From an uncultured Oscillibacter sp. (lineage in GTDB: Bacteria; Bacillota; Clostridia; Oscillospirales; Oscillospiraceae), in the NCBI GenBank assembly GCA_910577405.1, contig CAJTMG010000016.1, forward strand, positions 11,324 through 75,323: a stretch of DNA of 64,000 nt, given 5' to 3'. Shown here in pieces: positions 28,753 through 37,236 of the stretch (positions within the stretch are counted from its first letter, which is position 1; each line of letters begins with the position of its first letter). Position numbers and translations under genes: made by a program. The notes under the pieces are model-generated. The model saw only the letters and a list, made by a program, of their open reading frames with translations. It ran no database searches and was not told where the DNA came from.

Positions 28753-29612
28753 TGTATGTTATTATGACGGATAGCTGCTGCGACCTGAAAGCGGAGACTG
28801 CGGCGGAACTGGGCCTTACGGTGCTGCCCCTGCGTCTGGAGCTGGACGGGGAGAGCTTCCGGAACCAGTTGGACGGCCGGGAGATTTCTTTTCCGGATTT
28901 TTACGCCAGGGTCCGGGCGGGGAGCTGTCCTGTGACCTCTGCCGTCAACGTGGGCGAGTTCGAAGAAGCCATGGAGCCTGTTCTTGCCGCCGGAAATGAC
29001 GTGCTCTGCCTCTGCTTTTCCTCCGCGCTGTCCACTACTTATCAGTCCGCCGTGATTGCCGCCGGGGAGCTTTCCGAGAAATTCCCGGAACGGAAGATTT
29101 TCGTTGTGGACACACTCTGCGCGTCTTTGGGACAGGGCCTGTTGGTATGGCTCTGCGCCCAGGAACAGAAAAAAGGCCGGTCCATTGAGGAAGTGCGGGA
29201 CTTCGCGGAGGAGACAAAGGGGAACATCTGTCATTGGTTTACAGTGGACGACCTGAACCATCTCAAACGGGGCGGACGGGTCAGCGCGGCGGCAGCGTTC
29301 TTCGGTACCATGCTGGCCGTCAAGCCCGTGCTGCGCGTGGATGGGCAGGGCCGGCTGATACCTACGGAGAAGCGCCGCGGCCGGAGAGCGTCCCTGACGG
29401 CGTTGATGGATCATATGGCAGAGACGGTCACGGACCCGGGCACGGTCTTTATCAGCCATGGAGACTGCCTTGCGGACGCGGAGCTGGTTGCCGGAGAAAT
29501 CCGCCGCCGGTTTCAGACGCCGGAAGTTTACATCAACTACATCGGCCCCGTGATTGGAAGCCATGCCGGGCCGGGCACGGTGGCGCTGTTTTTTATCGGG
29601 AAGCAGCGGTGA
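28752..29612 (+). CDS. DegV family fatty-acid-binding protein
   Basis: 286 residues, normal for DegV/FakB. Signature segments are MTDSCCDLKAE at the N-terminus, VTSAVNVGEF near residue 60, and LNHLKRGGRVSAAAAF at ~170. FakB-type members present fatty acids to the kinase FakA for incorporation into phospholipid. No FakA lies nearby, so the lipid role here is by family only. It overlaps the DUF1836 gene by one base and precedes prmA. Confidence 0.93.
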   Translation: MYVIMTDSCCDLKAETAAELGLTVLPLRLELDGESFRNQLDGREISFPDFYARVRAGSCPVTSAVNVGEFEEAMEPVLAAGNDVLCLCFSSALSTTYQSAVIAAGELSEKFPERKIFVVDTLCASLGQGLLVWLCAQEQKKGRSIEEVRDFAEETKGNICHWFTVDDLNHLKRGGRVSAAAAFFGTMLAVKPVLRVDGQGRLIPTEKRRGRRASLTALMDHMAETVTDPGTVFISHGDCLADAELVAGEIRRRFQTPEVYINYIGPVIGSHAGPGTVALFFIGKQR

Positions 29613-29648
29613 GACGGGGAGGACGTTTCCAAAAAGGAGGAATCGGGA

Positions 29649-30611
29649 ATGCGCTGGCTGGAAGTGCATATTGACACAAACCATCATGGTCTTGAGACGG
29701 TGGAAGCAATGCTCTCGGGACTGGAGATTGACGGGATATCGGTAGAAGACGAGGAAGAATTTCAGGATTTTCTGGAGAATAACCATGAATACTGGGATTA
29801 TGTGGATGAAGACCTGAGCCGTCGGATGGCGGGCCGTTCCCGTGTGACGTTCTATCTGGAGGCCAAGGAAGCGGGCTTCGCAAAGCTGGGCGAGGTCCGG
29901 ATTGCGCTGGAGGCCCTGAAACAGAGCCGGTCGGACTGCGGGACCCTGCTGATGACCCTGGACGACATGGAGGACGCGGACTGGGAGAACAACTGGAAGC
30001 AGTATTACAAGCCTATGGAAATCGGAAAGCGTCTTCTTGTGATCCCCAAATGGGAGACGGCGGACCCCGGCCAGCGCGTGCCTCTGTATCTGGACCCTGG
30101 ACTGACCTTCGGCACGGGAGCCCACGCCACAACGCGGCTTTGTCTGACGGCGCTGGAGGACCTGATCAAAGGCGGCGAGCGGGTGCTGGACGTAGGCTGC
30201 GGCAGTGGGATTCTGTCGGTGGCGGCCCTGCGTCTGGGAGCGGCGTCGGCTGTGGCAGTGGACATCGACGACAAGTGCCGGGACGCCGCCGGAGAGAACG
30301 CCGCCCTGAACGATATCCCGCCGGAGGCTATGCGGATTTATATCGGGAATCTTCTGGCGGACGAAACCCTGTCGGAAAAAGTCGGCGGCGGCTATGATGT
30401 TGTGCTGGCGAATATCGTGGCGGACGTTATCATAGCCCTTGCGCCGAAGGTACAGGGCCTGCTGAACAGGAACGGCGTGTTTCTCTGTTCCGGCATCATT
30501 GACAGCCGCGCCGAAGAGACTGCCGCCGTCCTGAACGCCAACGGTCTTGAGATTCTCCAGCGGCGGGAGGACAACGGCTGGTGTGCGTTTACCTGCCGGG
30601 TCCGGGAATAA
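29649..30611 (+). CDS. prmA: Ribosomal protein L11 methyltransferase
   Basis: 320 residues. It trimethylates ribosomal protein L11 using S-adenosylmethionine. The N-terminal substrate-recognition domain is followed by LDPGLTFGTGAHATTRLCL, the SAM-binding LDVGCGSGILSVAALRLGA (~180), and DVVLANIVADVI, the catalytic-site motif. AAAAGGAGG precedes the start. In many Firmicutes prmA follows dnaJ; here it follows DegV. A bidirectional terminator ends the operon. Confidence 0.95.
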   Translation: MRWLEVHIDTNHHGLETVEAMLSGLEIDGISVEDEEEFQDFLENNHEYWDYVDEDLSRRMAGRSRVTFYLEAKEAGFAKLGEVRIALEALKQSRSDCGTLLMTLDDMEDADWENNWKQYYKPMEIGKRLLVIPKWETADPGQRVPLYLDPGLTFGTGAHATTRLCLTALEDLIKGGERVLDVGCGSGILSVAALRLGAASAVAVDIDDKCRDAAGENAALNDIPPEAMRIYIGNLLADETLSEKVGGGYDVVLANIVADVIIALAPKVQGLLNRNGVFLCSGIIDSRAEETAAVLNANGLEILQRREDNGWCAFTCRVRE

Positions 30612-30623
30612 TGTGGAAATAAG

Positions 30624-30669
30624 AAAACATCAGGGACGGCCTGCAAAACTGCCATTCCTGATGTTTTTG
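30624..30669. terminator. Bidirectional terminator between prmA and J-protein genes
   Basis: AACATCAGG pairs with CCTGATGTT, with TTTTTGATT on the plus side and TTTTCTTATTT on the minus side. Confidence 0.85.
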
Positions 30670-30672
30670 ATT

Positions 30673-32631
30673 CTACGGAGTATGATAGACCGCGACGGAG
30701 GCATGATCTCCCAGTCCGGGAACGATCCGAATCCACCGGACGCCCTGATAGAGCTGGCTGAGATGCACGCCGGCCGCGAAAGTCTCATTGGAAACACTGA
30801 AAAGCTGTTTGCCGTCGGCGGAGAGAAGGAAGTGATTCAAAGGCGTGCTGTCCGGCGGCCTGCTCATCCCGGAGCACCAGAAGAGGGACACGCCGTCCAC
30901 AGTTATGGTCCCCCGCTCCAGCAGCACGTAATTGTCCTCCCCCAGAATATCCGCCGCGATACCGGATTCCTCAGCAATATAACGGCAGAGCTCCGGGCCG
31001 AATTTCGTCTCATAGAGCACCTGTGCGTAATCCGCGTCGAAATCCCCCTCTGTGGACCGGAATTGGTAGAAATGCAGGTCCCCGTATGCTAAAAAAACTT
31101 CGAAATCCGGCGTTCGGGGCCAGTACCATTGTTTTCCCTTCATGGCCTCCAGCAGTTCCCCCAGCTCCTGGATGGCGTCAGATTTCCCCGTCAGCGGCAT
31201 TTGCAGATAGTAGGCCCCCGGCGTCTCTCCAAGCTGCCCCTGATAGCCCTGTTCCCCGGCACTGTCCAGTTCCAAAGGCAGGCCGTACTTTTCCGCGAAC
31301 AGTTCCATCTGCTCCATCACCATGCGTTCGGGGTAATTGGTCTGACAGCCGCCGTCATCGTCCTCGTAGGCAAAGAAAAGCAAATCCGGGTCATCTTCCG
31401 GCGCAAAGATAAACTCGCCGTCCTCATAGGGATGCACAAACGTCCGGTGATAGTCTTCTTCCAGCCGCGCGCGCATGGTTTCCTGCCAGGGGGTACGCCG
31501 GAACGCGCCCTCCGGACCAAACAGCAGATCCATCAGGGCCAGTCCGGACATCACCAGAAGGAACACAACGCCGAACACTGACGCAAAACGCCGTTTCACA
31601 GGCCAGCTTTTCCATTCCTTCCGGAAGCGGCTGTTCTTCCAGCGGAGCTTCCGGCGTTCCTTACGGCTTACATGGAGCAGTCGGGAAAGCCTGCGGCACT
31701 CCGGCGGGACGCTGTTCGCAAAGCCGTAAGCCTCGAAGACAGCCCGCCGTACCGCAAGGGGCAGGTCCGGATTCTGTTCCAGAAAGTCCTCCAGGGCAAA
31801 GATGAAATCCAGATTGGCCTTGACGTTCCAGAACACCGGGCTTTGCAGGAAGGACCGCCATTGGGGAAGCGGCGCATTGCAGGACAGCAGCAGCTCCAAA
31901 GCGTGGGTAGCCGCCATCACCGCTGCCCAGGCTTCCTCATCGTCCTCGGCCCGCCGGCGCTGTTCTTTCTCCTGGGCGGCAATCCGTGCCCGGTTCTTCT
32001 TGCGCAGTTCCTCTATCTTCCGACGCTGCGCCGCCCGTGCCTCTTCCTCGCCCTCCGCAAAAAGACGCTCATAATCCCAATCCTTTTCCGGTCTTGCTCC
32101 CTCCGGCTGGGACCGCTTTTTTTCATCGCCGCGCAAAAGTTCGTCATAGTCCCAGTCGCCGTCTTCTTCCTCGTCCGATTCTTCCTCCGGCTGGGACTGC
32201 TTTTTTTCATCGCCGCGCAAAAGTTCGTCATAGTCCCAGTCGCCGTCTTCTTCCTTGTCCGATTCTTCCTCCGGCTGGGACTGCTTTTTTCCATCGCCGC
32301 GCAAAAGTTCGTCATAGTCCCAGTCGCCGTCTTCTTCCTTGTCCGATTCTTTCTCCGGCTGGGATTTCTTCTTTTCGCCGTCCCGCGGGAATTTGTCTCT
32401 GTCCGCTTTTTCCAACGGAGGCGGTTTGAAGACTTCCAGGATTTGCGGCGCGGGACCCCGTTTTTTCTGTCGGGCGATACGGCAGGCCTGCTGATAGGCG
32501 TCGTGAAGCTGCTGGAAGCCCTCGGGGTCCTCTTCGGGATGGACGGCTTTCAGCTTTTGGGCGTAGGCGCGGCGGATTTCCGGAAGCTCCGACGGCCCCG
32601 GCAGTTCCAGCACGTTCCACGGCCAGTTCAC
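30673..32631 (-). CDS. Membrane J-domain protein (DjlB/DjlC-like) with acidic repeats
   Basis: 652 residues. Residues 1-55 form a J-like domain, PSELPEIRRAYAQKLKAVHPEEDPEGFQQLHDAYQQA, where the usual HPD loop is HPE. This divergent type is typical of the J-proteins that partner HscC-type Hsp70. Residues ~87-177 carry three 28-residue acidic repeats (DGDWDYDELLRGD core) and a degenerate fourth. A Lys/Arg/Glu-rich coiled region follows, then one membrane helix at ~346-368 and a ~280-residue C-terminal domain without a recognised family. The HscC-like gene upstream overlaps it by four bases, so the two are translationally coupled. It likely recruits the chaperone to a membrane site; the client is unknown. 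Confidence 0.8.
   Translation of the reverse strand: MNWPWNVLELPGPSELPEIRRAYAQKLKAVHPEEDPEGFQQLHDAYQQACRIARQKKRGPAPQILEVFKPPPLEKADRDKFPRDGEKKKSQPEKESDKEEDGDWDYDELLRGDGKKQSQPEEESDKEEDGDWDYDELLRGDEKKQSQPEEESDEEEDGDWDYDELLRGDEKKRSQPEGARPEKDWDYERLFAEGEEEARAAQRRKIEELRKKNRARIAAQEKEQRRRAEDDEEAWAAVMAATHALELLLSCNAPLPQWRSFLQSPVFWNVKANLDFIFALEDFLEQNPDLPLAVRRAVFEAYGFANSVPPECRRLSRLLHVSRKERRKLRWKNSRFRKEWKSWPVKRRFASVFGVVFLLVMSGLALMDLLFGPEGAFRRTPWQETMRARLEEDYHRTFVHPYEDGEFIFAPEDDPDLLFFAYEDDDGGCQTNYPERMVMEQMELFAEKYGLPLELDSAGEQGYQGQLGETPGAYYLQMPLTGKSDAIQELGELLEAMKGKQWYWPRTPDFEVFLAYGDLHFYQFRSTEGDFDADYAQVLYETKFGPELCRYIAEESGIAADILGEDNYVLLERGTITVDGVSLFWCSGMSRPPDSTPLNHFLLSADGKQLFSVSNETFAAGVHLSQLYQGVRWIRIVPGLGDHASVAVYHTP
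32101..32365. repeat. 84-bp in-frame tandem repeat, three full copies plus part
   Basis: Units begin at 32101, 32185, 32269 and (partial) 32353, each opening CTCCGGCTGGG. The period is exactly 84 bp, so copy-number change would keep the reading frame. Units 1-3 differ at only a few positions, which suggests recent expansion. Confidence 0.9.
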
Positions 32632-34352
32632 GATTCGTCATCCTCCTCGTCGTCCAGGGGAGAAAGTGCGGCGTCGCCCAGGTACGCTTCCACTTTATCA
32701 AAAAACTGGTCAGCCCGCCGGGTAGCCTTGGCAATGCGCAGGCTCTCCTGACTGTTCAGCTGCATCTGATACCAGTCCAGCATTTCCGCCACCTTTTCCC
32801 GAAGCTGCCCGACGGTGACCGCAAACAGCCGTTCCGCCCTTGCGATCATGGCCCGGGGACCTTCCTGCTCTCTGGGATGCAGCTTCAGGGCCGAAAGCTC
32901 CTGCAATCGCTTTTCCGTCTCAGCCTCGCTCATGCCCTGATTCTGCAAAACCAACCGTTCCTTCCCGCCCGCGTCGTTGTAGGCTTCTACTTCCAAAAGG
33001 CCGTTGATATCGTAGGTAAACCGGATGCGCACTCCTTGGGCTCCCCTCGGCGCGGGCGGCACCCGGAGGGTCAGATGGCCCAGCAGCGTATTATCGGCGC
33101 AGTAGCGGTTTTCACCCTGATAGACCTGGACTTCCACCTGCTGCTGTCCGTCCCGCACGGTGCAGTAAACGTTCATCTTGCTGGTGGGCAGCACGCTGTT
33201 CCGCTCGATAATGGGACTCATCAGATGCCGTTCCGGTTCGCTCTCGTTGTACCGCGCCACGCCCAGGGTAAAGGGGCATACGTCCGTCAGAACCAGTTCC
33301 CGCAAATCCCCGGCCCGGGCCTTCATCCCCGCGCAGACCCCGGCTCCGATGGCTACGGCGGTGTCCGGACGGCTGTCCTTCACAGGCTCTTTCCGAAGAA
33401 ACCGGGAGATATACCGCCGCACCACAGGCATATGACTGGACCCGCCTACCATCACCAGATCATCCATTTCCGCCGGCGAAACACCCGCGTCCAGGAATAC
33501 CCGCTGGATGGGGTCCGTCATACGTTTGAACAGCGGCCCGCCTTTGCGTATCAGCCATTCGTTGTTCAGGGTCAGGGATGCGGAAAGAGTCCCGTCATCC
33601 ACGGCCATAATCACCATATCCTGCTGTGTCAGGGCCATTTTGCACGTTTCCGCCTGCCGGAGAATCATTTCCCTCTGCCGGGGCTCCAACGCGTCGAAAT
33701 CCACCCCGCAGTCCTCGCAGAAGCCCCGGGCGATGGCGCTGTCAAAATCCTGCCCGCCCAGACGGTTATCCCCGCTGACGGCCGTGACGCTGATGACATT
33801 GTCAAAACGCTCCACCAAAGACACATCCAGCGTGCCGCCCCCAAAGTCGAACACCAAGCAGACCTTATCCACATCCCCCTCCGCGATATGCCCTGCGACG
33901 GCGGCGGCGGACGGCTCATTCACCAGACGCTCTACCTTCAGGCCGGCAAGAGCGGCGGCGCGTTTTGCAGCAGCCCTCTGCGCCTCGGCAAAGTACGCCG
34001 GCACGCTCACCACCGCTTCCTCCACCGGCTCGCCCAGATAAGCCTCCGCGTCCTCACGCAGGCTCCGCAGCACCAGAGACGACAGGTCTTCCGGCGAAAA
34101 GGTCCTCCCGCCCAGTTCCCAACGCTTTTCCGTCCCCATCCAGCGCTTGAAATGGCAGGCTGTCCGGTCCGGATGGGTAATCAGGCGTTCCCGGGCGGCG
34201 CGGCCTACCAGAATGCTCCCATCCTCGTCCACGCTTACCACGCTGGGCGTCAGCACGTCCCCTGCGGCGTTGGGAATCAGTTCGCTCCGGCCATTCCGCC
34301 AGACCGCCGCAAGACTGTTGGTGGTCCCCAGATCGATTCCTATGATGGCCAT
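32628..34352 (-). CDS. hscC: HscC-like Hsp70 chaperone
   Basis: 574 residues, shorter than DnaK (~610) and close to HscC (~556). Hsp70 hallmarks: GIDLGTTNSLAAV at the N-terminus, VPAYFAEAQRAAAKRAAALAG, VNEPSAAAVAG, VFDFGGGTLDVSLVE (~168), VMVGGSSHMPVVRRYI, then a substrate-binding domain (ITER-like SPIIERNSVLPTS) and a short C-terminal lid. An ATP-driven chaperone is certain; HscC-type assignment rests on length and on the coupled divergent J-protein gene. It follows an SLH protein gene by 22 bases in the same operon. In E. coli HscC works with DjlB/DjlC; its clients are poorly defined. Confidence 0.85.
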   Translation of the reverse strand: MAIIGIDLGTTNSLAAVWRNGRSELIPNAAGDVLTPSVVSVDEDGSILVGRAARERLITHPDRTACHFKRWMGTEKRWELGGRTFSPEDLSSLVLRSLREDAEAYLGEPVEEAVVSVPAYFAEAQRAAAKRAAALAGLKVERLVNEPSAAAVAGHIAEGDVDKVCLVFDFGGGTLDVSLVERFDNVISVTAVSGDNRLGGQDFDSAIARGFCEDCGVDFDALEPRQREMILRQAETCKMALTQQDMVIMAVDDGTLSASLTLNNEWLIRKGGPLFKRMTDPIQRVFLDAGVSPAEMDDLVMVGGSSHMPVVRRYISRFLRKEPVKDSRPDTAVAIGAGVCAGMKARAGDLRELVLTDVCPFTLGVARYNESEPERHLMSPIIERNSVLPTSKMNVYCTVRDGQQQVEVQVYQGENRYCADNTLLGHLTLRVPPAPRGAQGVRIRFTYDINGLLEVEAYNDAGGKERLVLQNQGMSEAETEKRLQELSALKLHPREQEGPRAMIARAERLFAVTVGQLREKVAEMLDWYQMQLNSQESLRIAKATRRADQFFDKVEAYLGDAALSPLDDEEDDES

Positions 34353-34374
34353 GCTTTCCTCGCTTTCGCGCCCG

Positions 34375-35580
34375 TTACCAGCGGCTGTATACGTTGGTTA
34401 CAGGCTTGTCTATGAATTCCGTCATTGTGCCTTCCGCGGACCAGTTGATTTTCTCGCCGCTCACCAGCTCGCAGGCGGTATAGGTTCCGGCTTCCTGATC
34501 CACGCCGGTGAGAATCAGCACCCGCTCCGCGCCGCCGGCCTTGATGTGTATCATGTCTCCCGCCGCAAGCCGCTTGAATTCACGGTTCATGGTAATCGGC
34601 GCGTCCTCCCCGAAGAGATAGTCGCTGACCGCCATGCCAAAGGCCAGACAGCCCTTTCCGCTGCCCATGCCGTAGGAATTGTAATTGTATCGCTGCACGC
34701 TGGTCCATACCGTGCCGTCCGGACAGCCTGTCTTCACCAGCTCCAGCAGCTCCAGCACGTTTTCCGTAGTCCGGGGCTTGCCGTTGGACAGATAGCCCTC
34801 TTGCGCCGCAGGAGTCTTGGCATTGACGCGCTTCATCATCTCCTGCACCGTCTCATCCCCCTGCAAACCAAACGGGGGCATTTCCCGGGCCTCCGGCGAA
34901 CCGGCAGAGTCTTCCGGCGCGGGAGCGGGCGCGGAGACAGGCGGCGTGTAATGCAGCAGCTTGCTCAGCCGGGACCAGACCACGCAGGCTTGAGCGCGGC
35001 TGAGGGTATTTGTGCCGCCGAATTTCCCGTCGGTCTGCCCGCTGAGAAGATTCAGGAAATAGCAGGTGGCCACAGGCATCTGATAGCGCCCGGGAATCTG
35101 ATTCCAGTCCCCGATGCGCCCCTGAATGCTCAAACGCTGCTCCAGAGAAGGCAGATCCGCGCCCTTCTGGTCCAGGATATTATAGAGAATCGTGGCCATG
35201 TCGTAGCGGCTCAGAGGCTTGTTGATAAAATCCCCCCACTGCCGCAGATTGGCCTTGTAAGCGTCCTCCAGGCTGGTCCCCGCCAGAACCGGCTCACAGG
35301 TCTTTACCGCCTGTATCCACCAGGTGGAATTGTCGGTTCTCTGGGCGGCGTACTCCTCCGACAGCAGCGACCGGGACAGGAACTTGCAGAAATGCGCCCC
35401 CGACACTGGATCTGAAGGCTTGAAGCTCCCTCCGGCGTAGCCTGTCACCACTCCCGCGTCCGCCGCTTGAGAAATCTCCGCCGCCGCCCAATGGTCCTCA
35501 GGCACGTCGGTGAATTCCGCGGCCAGTACCGGCAGGATCAGCCATAACAGAACCAGCGGAAAAATCAGTCCCTTTTTCAT
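34375..35580 (-). CDS. Exported SLH-domain protein with cysteine-peptidase-like C-terminus
   Basis: 401 residues. A signal peptide (MKKGLIFPLVLLWLILPVLA) is followed by three SLH-like modules in ~21-215 (FTDVPEDHWAAAEISQAADAG; PLSRYDMATILYNIL; TLSRAQACVVWSRL), expected to anchor it to wall polymer. After a Pro/Ala linker the C-terminal ~155 residues contain GYLSNGKPRTTENVLELLE and GKGCLAFGMAVSDYLFGE, a CHAP/NlpC-like Cys context. The later GDMIHIKAGGAERVLILTG has Glu-Arg where I would expect a catalytic His, so it may be an inactive binder. It heads the operon with the HscC-like and J-protein genes. Confidence 0.8.
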   Translation of the reverse strand: MKKGLIFPLVLLWLILPVLAAEFTDVPEDHWAAAEISQAADAGVVTGYAGGSFKPSDPVSGAHFCKFLSRSLLSEEYAAQRTDNSTWWIQAVKTCEPVLAGTSLEDAYKANLRQWGDFINKPLSRYDMATILYNILDQKGADLPSLEQRLSIQGRIGDWNQIPGRYQMPVATCYFLNLLSGQTDGKFGGTNTLSRAQACVVWSRLSKLLHYTPPVSAPAPAPEDSAGSPEAREMPPFGLQGDETVQEMMKRVNAKTPAAQEGYLSNGKPRTTENVLELLELVKTGCPDGTVWTSVQRYNYNSYGMGSGKGCLAFGMAVSDYLFGEDAPITMNREFKRLAAGDMIHIKAGGAERVLILTGVDQEAGTYTACELVSGEKINWSAEGTMTEFIDKPVTNVYSRW

Positions 35581-35619
35581 ATCCTTATTCTCCTTGTTTT
35601 TATTCGGGTTTATCCTCCC

Positions 35620-35648
35620 ATTCTACCACGCCCGGGCCTGAATCGCAA
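35620..35648 (-). promoter_or_regulatory. Promoter of the SLH-HscC-J operon
   Basis: On the minus strand TTGCGA, 17 bases, TAGAAT, about 40 bases before the SLH gene start. No CIRCE-type inverted repeat is seen, so HrcA control is unlikely. Confidence 0.65.
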
Positions 35649-35752
35649 GTATCCTCTTACGCGCCTCCCGGGTCCCGGAACGCCGTTTTTTGCGCTGGAA
35701 GTCTCCGGCGGGGGCGTTTTCTGAAAAAAGTCTTTTTGTTTTTCGGGAAATA

Positions 35753-35761
35753 TGTTATAAT
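35753..35761 (+). promoter_or_regulatory. Extended -10 promoter of second MATE gene
   Basis: TGTTATAAT is an extended -10 element with a T-rich, poorly conserved -35, about 47 bases before the start. Confidence 0.6.
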
Positions 35762-35807
35762 TATATTCTATCTGTAGAAATATGGAATTACAGGGAGGAG
35801 GATTACT

Positions 35808-37178
35808 ATGGATGATAAAATGGACGAAAAGCAGATACAAAAGCATCATCTCATGACCCAGACCCCGGTGGGCCGTTTGATCTGCCGTCTGGCGCTGCCC
35901 TGTATCGTCAGTATGCTTGTCACGTCGTTCTACAACATGGCGGACACCTTTTTTGTCGGAATGCTGAAGAGCAACAGTGCAACGGGCGCCGTAGGGGTGG
36001 TGTTTTCCTTTATGGCGCTCATACAGGCGGTAGGCTTTTTCTTTGGCCATGGCAGCGGGAATTTCATCTCGAGGGAGCTGGGCCGTCAGGACGTGGAGGA
36101 GGCTTCCAGAATGGCGGCCACGGGCTTCTTTTTCGCATTGGCCGCCGGCGTGTTCATTTGCGTGCTGGGCCTTGTTTTCCTGGAACCGCTGTCTATGATC
36201 CTGGGTTCCACGGCCACGATCCTGCCCCATACAAAGGCGTATCTGCGGGTGATTCTCCTGGGCGCGCCCTGGATGACCGCCTCTCTTGTCCTGAACAACC
36301 AGCTTCGCTATCAGGGCAGCGCGGCCTATGCCATGGTTGGGATTGCCAGCGGCGCGGTGCTGAATATCGCCCTGGACCCGGTGCTGATTTTCGGCATGAA
36401 GATGGGCATAGCGGGCGCGGCCTGGGCGACGATTATCAGTCAGTTTGTAGGGTTCTGCCTGCTGCTGACAGGCTGCTGCCGGGGCGGGAATCTTCGGATA
36501 CGCTTCTCCAAGGTCCGCCTGAAGCCCTTCTACTTTATCCAGATTGTCCGGGGCGGACTGCCTTCTCTGGCGCGGCAGGGTCTGGCAAGCGTCGCTACCA
36601 TCTGCCTCAACCGCGCCGCGGGGCCCTACGGTGACGCAGCCATCGCCGCCATGGGTGTGGTGCAGCGGATTGCCATGTTCGGCGGCTCGGCTATGATCGG
36701 CTTTGGTCAGGGTTTCCAGCCGGTATGCGGGTTCAATTTCGGCGCGGGGCTTTACGGCCGGGTGAAGGAGGGCTTCTGGTTCTGCGTCCGGGTTTCGCTG
36801 GGCTTCCTGCTGACCATCAGCGTTCTGGGCTGGCTCCTCGCCCCCAACCTGATTGCTGTCTTTCGGGATGACCCTGACGTGATTGCCTGCGGTACAACGG
36901 CGCTGCGCTTCCAATGCCTGACCTTCGCCTCCCTGAGCTGGACCATTATGAGCAATATGATGCTGCAAACCATAGGCCGTACCGCCGGGGCGACCTTCCT
37001 GGCCATGGCGCGGCAGGGGATCTTCTTCATCCCACTGGTCGGCCTGCTCTCCAACAGCTTCGGTCTTCTGGGCATCCAGATCACCCAGACCGTCTCGGAC
37101 GCGCTTACCCTCGCCTGCGCGCTGCCCATCCAGCTCCATGTCCTGCGCCAAATGACAGAATCAGAAGCTAAGAATTAG
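35808..37178 (+). CDS. MATE family efflux transporter
   Basis: 456 residues, about twelve membrane segments. MTQTPVGRLICRLALPCIVSMLVTSFYNMADTFFVG is the MATE N-terminal signature, and DPVLIFGMKMGIAGAAWATIISQ marks the first-half end. It belongs to a different subgroup from the MATE at 24355 (they share little beyond family motifs). GGGAGGAGG precedes the ATG. The next gene follows after 58 bases on the same strand with no terminator between, so co-transcription with the metallophosphoesterase is likely. Substrate unknown. Confidence 0.94.
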   Translation: MDDKMDEKQIQKHHLMTQTPVGRLICRLALPCIVSMLVTSFYNMADTFFVGMLKSNSATGAVGVVFSFMALIQAVGFFFGHGSGNFISRELGRQDVEEASRMAATGFFFALAAGVFICVLGLVFLEPLSMILGSTATILPHTKAYLRVILLGAPWMTASLVLNNQLRYQGSAAYAMVGIASGAVLNIALDPVLIFGMKMGIAGAAWATIISQFVGFCLLLTGCCRGGNLRIRFSKVRLKPFYFIQIVRGGLPSLARQGLASVATICLNRAAGPYGDAAIAAMGVVQRIAMFGGSAMIGFGQGFQPVCGFNFGAGLYGRVKEGFWFCVRVSLGFLLTISVLGWLLAPNLIAVFRDDPDVIACGTTALRFQCLTFASLSWTIMSNMMLQTIGRTAGATFLAMARQGIFFIPLVGLLSNSFGLLGIQITQTVSDALTLACALPIQLHVLRQMTESEAKN

Positions 37179-37236
37179 GCGTCAAAAGTGTCCCGGCAAA
37201 ATTCCGCGTTCCCAATCCACACAGGGGGTATCTGTT

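Noticed and set aside
30673..35580. Hsp70/J operon as a phage-defence system
   Set aside because: No nuclease, NTPase effector or mobile-element context; the HscC-type chaperone explanation is simpler.
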